Assembly (NCBI RefSeq): GCF_016924655.1
Contig: NZ_JAFFJU010000002.1
Location: 558,001 to 622,000 of the forward strand
Length of the DNA stretch: 64,000 nucleotides
Source: Sphingomonas arenae
Lineage (GTDB): Bacteria; Pseudomonadota; Alphaproteobacteria; Sphingomonadales; Sphingomonadaceae
Direction of reading: 5' to 3'
Part shown: positions 58,602 to 64,000 of the stretch, piece by piece
Position numbering within the stretch: position 1 is the stretch's first letter
How the letters are laid out: each line of letters begins with the position of its first letter
Translations under genes and position numbers: made by a program
The notes under the pieces: model-generated
What the model was told of the DNA's origin: nothing
Databases searched by the model: none
The model's input: only the letters and a program-made list of their open reading frames with translations

Positions 58602-58847
58602 ATGGTTCGGATAACGGTGGTTTTGGCCGGTTTCCTGGCGCTTTCGGCGTGCGGAACCAAGCAGGAGTCGGAGCAGCAGACCGGGGTCGAGGAGAACATC
58701 AACGTCGTGACCGCGCAGGGCAATGACGTGACCGCGATCGACGCCGCGACGAGCGACGATGCCAACATGGCCGCAGACGTTGAGTTCACGTTGAATGAGA
58801 CTGGAGACGTCGAAAACGGCACGGAAAACGCGTCAAACGTCGAGTAA
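58602..58847 (+). CDS. Small acidic lipoprotein
   Basis: An 81-residue lipoprotein with lipobox LSAC (Cys17) and GGGAGG upstream. The mature part is acidic and Asn/Thr-rich (EENINVVTAQGNDV, DDANMAADVEFTLNETGDVEN). It shares the DENL/EENI and DANM pattern with the preceding lipoprotein, so the two are probably distant paralogues. Function unknown. Confidence 0.75.
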   Translation: MVRITVVLAGFLALSACGTKQESEQQTGVEENINVVTAQGNDVTAIDAATSDDANMAADVEFTLNETGDVENGTENASNVE

Positions 58848-58857
58848 TTGCTCGCCC

Positions 58858-59487
58858 CTACGCCAATCCGACGATTTTGTGCGCCTGGAGACTGAGGCGC
58901 CACCTGGGCCGGGCCATCGCCAGCGCGACCGCGGACTGAATCGCTCCGCGAGCATCGGCGCAGTCCATCGGCTGCACCAGAAAATGACGAAAGTCCCAAC
59001 TCTCCAGCTCGGCGGGATCGATGCCGTCCTGCGGCCACACCAGCTTCAGCTCGTCGCCGGACCGCTGAACTACCTTCGTGCCCGCTTTCGGGCTGATGCA
59101 GAGCCAGTCGACGGGGGCAGCCGGCAGAGTCCCGTTGCTTTCGGCAGCCACGCGGAACCCGCGCTTGTGCAGGGCGCCGATGAGCGCTTGATCCAGCTGC
59201 AGCATCGGCTCGCCGCCGGTGACCACCACCAGGCGCTGCTCATGCCCGTCACCCCAGAGCCGCTCGACATGATCGGCGAGATCCTGGGCGTCCGCGAACT
59301 TGCCCCCGCCCTCGCCGTCTGTGCCGACGAAGTCCGTGTCGCAGAAGCGGCATTGCGCGTTGGCCCTGTCCTGCTCGCGGCCTGACCACAGGTTGCAGCC
59401 AGCGAACCGCAGGAACACCGCGCGGCTGCCCGACTGCACGCCTTCCCCCTGCAGGGTGAGGAACGCCTCCTTGACGGCGTAGGTCAT
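58858..59487 (-). CDS. queE: 7-carboxy-7-deazaguanine synthase QueE
   Basis: A 209-residue radical SAM enzyme of queuosine synthesis. The cluster cysteines are Cys31, Cys46 and Cys49 (C-x14-C-x2-C), the expanded spacing seen in one QueE group. VVTGGEP binds SAM. The start ATG overlaps the queC stop (59484-59487). Confidence 0.94.
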   Translation of the reverse strand: MTYAVKEAFLTLQGEGVQSGSRAVFLRFAGCNLWSGREQDRANAQCRFCDTDFVGTDGEGGGKFADAQDLADHVERLWGDGHEQRLVVVTGGEPMLQLDQALIGALHKRGFRVAAESNGTLPAAPVDWLCISPKAGTKVVQRSGDELKLVWPQDGIDPAELESWDFRHFLVQPMDCADARGAIQSAVALAMARPRWRLSLQAHKIVGLA

Positions 59488-60155
59488 GCGTAGTGGGTCG
59501 GGTCGGGCAGTCCCGCTTCTTCAAAGCCCCGGGCTCGCAGCCGGCACGCATCGCACTGGCCGCAGGCGCCGCCGTCCGGCGCCGGATCGTAGCAGCTGTG
59601 ACTCAACCCCGCGTCCAGACCGAGCCGGGCGGCCTCTCGCGCAATGTCGGCCTTGGTCATCTGCTGCAGCGGGGCATGGACGGTGAAGCGATCGCCTTCC
59701 ACGCCGGCCTTGGTCGCCTGGTTCGCCAGCGCCTCGAAAGCCGCCACGAACGCGGGCCGGCAGTCGGGATAGCCCGAGTAATCGAGCGCATTCACGCCGA
59801 CGAACAGGTCTCGCGCGCCAGCTGCCTCGGCCCAGCCGAGCGCGAGGCTGAGGAAGATGGTGTTGCGCGCTGGGACGTAGGTCACGGGGATACCGTCGCC
59901 GAGCCCGTCCTTCGGCACGGCCAGATCGTCCGTCAGCGCCGAGCCGCCGAAGGCCCGCAAGTCTAGGGGCAGGACGATGTGACGATCCGCGAGAAGGGCC
60001 GCAATCCGGGTTGCGGCCTCCAGCTCGACCCGGTGCCGCTGGTTGTAGTCGATCGTCAGGGCCAGAAGCCGAAAGCCCTGTTCGCGCGCCAGCGCTGCGC
60101 AGACCATGGAATCGAGGCCTCCGGACAGCAGGACCACCGCGGAGCGCCGGGTCAC
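59484..60155 (-). CDS. queC: 7-cyano-7-deazaguanine synthase QueC
   Basis: A 223-residue PP-loop ATPase starting at GTG 60155, which overlaps the preceding stop as GTGA. SGGLDS is at 11-16; YVPARNTIFLSLALG is conserved; four cysteines near the C-terminus (CYDPAP, CGQCDAC) bind zinc. It makes preQ0 from the QueE product. Confidence 0.95.
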   Translation of the reverse strand: MTRRSAVVLLSGGLDSMVCAALAREQGFRLLALTIDYNQRHRVELEAATRIAALLADRHIVLPLDLRAFGGSALTDDLAVPKDGLGDGIPVTYVPARNTIFLSLALGWAEAAGARDLFVGVNALDYSGYPDCRPAFVAAFEALANQATKAGVEGDRFTVHAPLQQMTKADIAREAARLGLDAGLSHSCYDPAPDGGACGQCDACRLRARGFEEAGLPDPTHYA

Positions 60156-60502
60156 AGCCTCACTCCCATCCTCGGAGCCGCCCAGAACATCAATGCATAG
60201 AGCGCCAGGGTTCCAGCCAAGCCCAATGCCATGCTGGGCCAGAAGCCGAGGCCCGTGCGCAGCATCCAGGGAAGTGCCACGAAGAGCGGCATCGAGGGAA
60301 GGAAGAACCAGAAGGTGCTCGTCGCCAAGGCTGCGACTCGTTCCGGATCGCCGCTGTCCCGCCAGAGCCAGATCATCGCCAGCAGGCTGGTGACCGGCAA
60401 CGATGCGACCAGCCCGCCCCAGCCGGGCGCACGGCGGGCGATCTCTGAAATGAGAGCCACCAGCAAGCCGGATATCGCCGCCTTGAGGATGAAGTAGAGC
60501 AT
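60152..60502 (-). CDS. DUF3147 family membrane protein
   Basis: A 116-residue protein with three or four hydrophobic helices and the DUF3147 segments GLVASLPVTSLLAMIWLW and STFWFFLPSMPLF. It is the first gene of the queC-queE operon with four-base overlap. Function is unknown; the position suggests a link to deazaguanine metabolism or transport, by inference only. Confidence 0.85.
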   Translation of the reverse strand: MLYFILKAAISGLLVALISEIARRAPGWGGLVASLPVTSLLAMIWLWRDSGDPERVAALATSTFWFFLPSMPLFVALPWMLRTGLGFWPSMALGLAGTLALYALMFWAAPRMGVRL

Positions 60503-60528
60503 GGGGCGCCTCTACGGGCGAGTGCCTG

Positions 60529-60568
60529 AAAAAAGAAGGGCCGCTCCGGCTCTTCGCCATCGCGGCCC
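60529..60568 (-). terminator. Terminator/attenuator just upstream of the queuosine operon
   Basis: On the minus strand GGGCCGC and GCGGCCC (60562-60568 and 60538-60544) are followed by TTCTTTTTT. The T-run ends 26 bases before the DUF3147 start and lies more than 100 bases past the preceding gene's stop. Confidence 0.8.
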
Positions 60569-60677
60569 AGGTTTCGGGTCAAGCCCGATAGGGAGGAAAG
60601 CGTGCCCAAACACTGGGGCACGACCAGACCCTCATAGCCCCTCGGGGTTAAACCACCCCTTAACAACATTCAGAAGA
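60569..60677 (-). promoter_or_regulatory. Hairpin-rich leader upstream of DUF3147-queC-queE
   Basis: Between the preceding stop and the terminator are three further hairpins: GGGGT/ACCCC (60644-60648/60655-60659), CGTGCCC/GGGCACG (60601-60607/60616-60622) and CGGG/CCCG (60575-60578/60584-60587). The layout of folded leader plus terminator before an operon is like a riboswitch or attenuator. I do not see the preQ1-I consensus. Confidence 0.4.
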
Positions 60678-61061
60678 TCAACAATTTCCGACGCGCCGGG
60701 CATGGAGTTGGTAGGAAAACGGCAGGCCGCTGGAGATCCCCTGCGTTTCCAGCCGCAGGGAGCGCGGCGTGATCACCGTCACCTTGGTGCGACCGAAGTC
60801 GCCGCCCTGGCAGGTGTAGTGGATGATGGTCTCGGCGGCGCGATCCGAAAGGATCACCCGGGTGCAGGATCCGCCACGATGCTCGAACTGGGCCAGCATG
60901 GCAGGGTCGGCAACGCAGACCCGGGTAGCGCCATGACCGGTGGCCGAGCGGCTGACTTCCCAGCGCCCGCCGGCCACGTTCTTCAGCGCGACAGGCGCGG
61001 CACCGACGAGCGCTATCGCACCCACGGCCACCAGTCCGGCGAGTCGCATCGAATTTCGCAT
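60678..61061 (-). CDS. Small exported protein, DUF3617-like
   Basis: A 127-residue protein with a signal peptide (1-22). The mature part GGRWEVSRSATG and four cysteines (49, 66, 84, 127), with YTCQGGDFGRTKVTV near the middle, resemble DUF3617 periplasmic proteins; the match is by eye and moderate. ATG 61061 is preferred to GTG 61064. Confidence 0.65.
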   Translation of the reverse strand: MRNSMRLAGLVAVGAIALVGAAPVALKNVAGGRWEVSRSATGHGATRVCVADPAMLAQFEHRGGSCTRVILSDRAAETIIHYTCQGGDFGRTKVTVITPRSLRLETQGISSGLPFSYQLHARRVGNC

Positions 61062-61085
61062 CACCCGGTTGATACCATCAATTTG

Positions 61086-61979
61086 TTAATCGAAGAGAAC
61101 CGGAAAGGAGGTAGAGCAGAATTCGCAGTTGACCCGGATCACGCCGTCGTCACCTGCCATCTCCGCCCGCTCCTCTTCCGGGAAGCGAGCGATGACCGAG
61201 CGGACATAATCGGGATTGCACCGGCAGCCCTGTCCCAGGTCCACGGGCTCCAGAGTCCGAACCTCCGGCTCCTCATGGAACAGGCGCCAGATGAGGTCGC
61301 CAAGCGGCAGTGCAGGGTCGGTCAGCTCCTCGGACCGTGTCGAACCGGCCAGAACGGCAACATGCTGCCACTCCGGGTGATCGAGACGCGTGTGCAGCCG
61401 CTCCCGCCCTTCCTCGCCCTCGGGCAGGTGCTGGAACAGCACGCCGCCGGCGATCCAGCCGGTCCCATTCTTCTCGGCCGCGAGCCGGACGATGCTGGGG
61501 ATCTGCTCGGACTGGCTGAAGTAGCTCTGCGCCGCCTCGGCCAGGCTTGCGCCCTCCAGCGGCACGATGCCCTGGTAGCGCTCCTTGGTCGCCGGCTGGT
61601 CGAAGGTGATCGCCAGGTAGCCGGTGCCGAACAGGGTCGCGAGCGACGGCTCGTGCGCCGCATCCGCCAGCCGCTCCGTATCGTGCCGGACGTAGCCGCG
61701 CAGCTGCCCGCCGAGGTAATCGCAGACGAGCAGGTCGACGATGCCGTCCTTGGTCTGAGCCTGCATGGTCAGCTGCCCGCCCGGATCCTTGAGCAGGGAG
61801 CCGAGCAAAGCGGTCAGCGCCAGCGCCTCCGCGAGCAGTTTCTCAATGACCGCCGGATAGGCGTGCCTGGACAGGATGGAGTTGAGCGCTGGCCCGAGGC
61901 GAACCGCACGGCCGCGCGCCGAGCGCGTCGGAATGGTGACGCCCAGCGCCACGTCGAGGTTCGAAATGTTGGAAGTCAT
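61086..61979 (-). CDS. hslO: Redox-regulated chaperone Hsp33
   Basis: A 297-residue Hsp33 starting at ATG 61979. The N-terminal substrate domain includes GSLLKDPGGQLTMQAQ and GYLAITFDQ; the C-terminal zinc switch is CxC (GCRCNPDY) and CxxC (CEFC). Oxidation releases zinc and activates the holdase. It fits the peroxide-defence capacity seen elsewhere in the window. Confidence 0.95.
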   Translation of the reverse strand: MTSNISNLDVALGVTIPTRSARGRAVRLGPALNSILSRHAYPAVIEKLLAEALALTALLGSLLKDPGGQLTMQAQTKDGIVDLLVCDYLGGQLRGYVRHDTERLADAAHEPSLATLFGTGYLAITFDQPATKERYQGIVPLEGASLAEAAQSYFSQSEQIPSIVRLAAEKNGTGWIAGGVLFQHLPEGEEGRERLHTRLDHPEWQHVAVLAGSTRSEELTDPALPLGDLIWRLFHEEPEVRTLEPVDLGQGCRCNPDYVRSVIARFPEEERAEMAGDDGVIRVNCEFCSTSFPVLFD

Positions 61980-62087
61980 CGGGTGGGGAGATAGGAAGGG
62001 CTTGCGGGAGCGACAAGCCGCGCCGCCTTTGGGCTGGGGAGCGGCTTCGTGAGCATTGGCCGCCCCCCCGCATAGAGGAGGGACAGC

Positions 62088-62999
62088 ATGGGTCGATGGA
62101 CCAGCGCCTACACGCACGGGGTCAGTTGGCTCCTACGCCCTTATATTCGGCGGGAGCTGCCCGGCTGGGGCATGCTCTATCGCACGTTCATCGGCTCGAA
62201 CGAGGCGGATCACCGCTGGGCCGGTCATGGCGAGCGGTGGGTGCGCGGCAAGCTGCACCACTATGAAATGTCGGTGCGAATCTCGGGCTGGTCCAACCGC
62301 GCGACCTTCTTTCTCGAACGCTTCTACGACCTGCCGACCCAGCTCCTCATGCAGCACGTTCTGGAGCGCGGAGACACGTTCGTCGACATCGGCGCGAACG
62401 AAGGCATGATGACCTTGCTTGCGGCCCGGCTCGTGGGCCCAGGCGGCAAGGTGGTCGCCTTCGAGCCCAGTCCCGTGCCGCGGGCGATCCTCGAGCGCAA
62501 CCTCGAACGCAACGGGATCGAGCATGTCCGCGTCCACTCCGTGGGTCTGGGCGACCGGGAGACCGACTTGCAATTGCTCGTTCCCGACCGGAACAGCGGC
62601 GAAGCCACCTTCACGCAGATGGACCTTCCCGGGAAGGTCGTGACCTGCCCGGTCAAGGTCGCCGACGCCATGCTCAGGCAAGAGACGCCGAAGTTGATCA
62701 AGATCGACGTGGAAGGGTTCGAGACGCGCGTGCTGACAGGCTTGTCCGAGACAATCGCGCGGTCTCAACCGTTGATCAGCATTGAGATGATTGCAGGTCA
62801 TCTTCAGCGCGACGGAAGCTCACCCGCAGCGGTGTGCGCCCTCTTTCGCGAGCTCGGCTACGTGGGCAGGCGGCTCGGGTTGCGGCGCGTTGGACGCAGC
62901 CACCGCCTGACGCTGAGCGAACCGGAAGACCCTTGGAGCGACGGAGATTATGTTTGGGGCCGCCCCGCCAGCATCGAAGCTTTGGAGCGCAGATTGTGA
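62088..62999 (+). CDS. FkbM-family methyltransferase
   Basis: A 303-residue protein. The SAM motif VDIGANEG is at 99-106, then GGKVVAFEPSP and the FkbM mark LIKIDVEGFE. Such enzymes O-methylate sugars or polyketides. No glycan cluster is adjacent, so the target is unknown. Confidence 0.9.
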   Translation: MGRWTSAYTHGVSWLLRPYIRRELPGWGMLYRTFIGSNEADHRWAGHGERWVRGKLHHYEMSVRISGWSNRATFFLERFYDLPTQLLMQHVLERGDTFVDIGANEGMMTLLAARLVGPGGKVVAFEPSPVPRAILERNLERNGIEHVRVHSVGLGDRETDLQLLVPDRNSGEATFTQMDLPGKVVTCPVKVADAMLRQETPKLIKIDVEGFETRVLTGLSETIARSQPLISIEMIAGHLQRDGSSPAAVCALFRELGYVGRRLGLRRVGRSHRLTLSEPEDPWSDGDYVWGRPASIEALERRL

Positions 63000-63024
63000 C
63001 CCGGGGCTAGCCCGCCGGGCGCGA

Positions 63025-64000
63025 TCAGGCCGCGGCGGCGGGAACCTCGTATTCGGCGGCGGCGGCGCTGAGGCCGTCGACGAACTCGCGCACGTGCTGT
63101 TCCTCGATGATCAGCGGCGGAAGTACGCGGACGACGTTGTCGCCGGCCGCGACCGTCAGGATGCCCCGGGTGCGCAGGTAGCCGACGAAGGCGCGGCTGT
63201 CGGTCTTCATCTTGATGCCCAGCATCAGGCCGAGCCCGCGAACGCTGTCGAAAAGGTGGTCGTGGTTGGGGATCATCTGCTCGAGGGCCGAGCGCAGGCG
63301 GTCACCCATGGTGCGGACATGCTCCAGGAACTCAGGGCTCGCGACCACGTCCAGCACCGCCATGCCGGCGGCCATGGCGAGCGGGTTGCCGCCGTAGGTG
63401 GAGCCGTGAGTGCCGATCACCATGCCCTGCGCGGCATTCTCGGTCGCCAGGCAGGCACCCAGCGGGAAGCCGCCGCCGATGCCCTTGGCGGACGCAAGGA
63501 TGTCCGGAGTGATGCCGTACTGCTCATAGGCGTAGAGCGTGCCGGTGCGGGCGACTCCGCACTGCACTTCGTCGAGGACCAGCATGAGGTCGTGCTCGTC
63601 GCAGATGGCGCGCAGGCCCTTCATGAACTCAGGGGACGCGGGGCGGATGCCGCCTTCGCCCTGGATCGGTTCGACAAGGAAGCCGGCGGTGTTCTCGTCC
63701 ACCGCGGCGCGGGCGGCTTCAAGATTGTCGAACTCAACGACCTTGAAGCCCTCCAGCAATGGGGCGAAGCCGTCGCGCAGCTTGACCTGGTCGGTCGCGC
63801 TGATGGTGGCCATGGTGCGCCCGTGGAAGGCATTGGAGAAGGTGATCAGCGTGTGCTTGTGCGGGTTACCCTTGGCATGATGGTAGCGCCGCGCGGTCTT
63901 GATCGAGCATTCCACCGCTTCGGCGCCCGAGTTGGTGAAGAAGACCGTGTCCGCGAAGGTCAGCTCCGTCAGCCGCTGGGCCAGCGCCTCGCCCTGCGGC
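63025..64000 (-). CDS. argD: Acetylornithine/succinylornithine aminotransferase, C-terminal part
   Basis: A class III PLP aminotransferase entering from the window edge; about 325 residues are visible. TNSGAEAVE (PLP phosphate site), NAFHGRTMA, VLDEVQCGVARTG and the Schiff-base lysine in ASAKGIGGGFPLGA are clear. The pattern fits ArgD of arginine synthesis; other ornithine-type aminotransferases are similar. The N-terminus is outside. Confidence 0.9.
   Translation of the reverse strand, partial: PQGEALAQRLTELTFADTVFFTNSGAEAVECSIKTARRYHHAKGNPHKHTLITFSNAFHGRTMATISATDQVKLRDGFAPLLEGFKVVEFDNLEAARAAVDENTAGFLVEPIQGEGGIRPASPEFMKGLRAICDEHDLMLVLDEVQCGVARTGTLYAYEQYGITPDILASAKGIGGGFPLGACLATENAAQGMVIGTHGSTYGGNPLAMAAGMAVLDVVASPEFLEHVRTMGDRLRSALEQMIPNHDHLFDSVRGLGLMLGIKMKTDSRAFVGYLRTRGILTVAAGDNVVRVLPPLIIEEQHVREFVDGLSAAAAEYEVPAAAA

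Noticed and set aside
60569-60677. SRP RNA, 6S RNA or preQ1-I riboswitch in the leader
   Set aside because: The conserved SRP tetraloop region, 6S bulge and preQ1-I core were looked for by eye and not found; only generic hairpins and a terminator can be supported.

Overview
The window is about 64 kb of GC-rich, tightly packed chromosome from an alphaproteobacterium, most likely of the order Sphingomonadales. The reasons are the gene families present (TonB-dependent receptor, MpaB/DUF2236 oxygenase, DUF3147, TIGR02466-type oxygenase, petABC with a Tat-exported Rieske protein, split glyQ/glyS, an L21 with a long Ala/Lys tail) and dispersed palindromic repeats of a kind common in these genomes. 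I see no rRNA, phage, transposase, integron or CRISPR array.

Layout. 1-752: 5' part of a TonB-dependent receptor, divergent from 910-5873, an overlapping operon of Baeyer-Villiger-type monooxygenase, SDR, alpha/beta hydrolase and GMC oxidoreductase; a coniferyl-aldehyde-type dehydrogenase (5870-7303) faces it. Together they look like an oxidative route for alcohols/ketones to acids. 7393-10656: a BlaI-type repressor with twin operators, a BlaR1-like M56 membrane protease whose sensor region is replaced by 29-residue repeats, and a secreted protein built from the same repeats. 11223-13216: small membrane peptides, OsmC-like and diiron proteins, divergent from 13427-16081, an AraC regulator fused to two alpha/beta-hydrolase domains. 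16089-20571: tRNA-Ser, SDR, hspQ, rplU-rpmA, GNAT, a PF10118 ferritin-like protein with divergent TetR.

20568-27030: serine hydrolase, then a peroxide-defence block (ahpD, ahpC, oxyR, katG and a coupled small gene) with shared dyads upstream of ahpC/oxyR and katG. 27140-41441: pgsA, secreted M17 aminopeptidase, LplT-like transporter, an EAL protein with a degenerate GGDEF domain, tRNA-Leu, ihfB, rpsA, secreted lipase, a frameshifted small lipoprotein gene, mscL, glyS-glyQ and a TraB/GumN protein. glyS carries an in-frame 87-bp palindromic element; a related element of equal length lies upstream of ychF.

41528-64000: second TraB/GumN protein, Xre/membrane pair, S8 protease, rplY-pth, DUF2236, membrane glycosyltransferase-like protein, 2OG oxygenase, ychF, MaoC, DUF72, apt, the petABC cytochrome bc1 operon, hemF, membrane protein, lipB, two tiny lipoproteins, a queuosine operon (DUF3147-queC-queE) behind a hairpin-rich leader, Hsp33, an FkbM methyltransferase and the 3' part of argD. 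Most of the window is housekeeping. The most unusual parts are the repeat-sensor BlaI/M56 system, the AraC-hydrolase-hydrolase fusion beside a diiron operon, and the repeat inserted in glyS.
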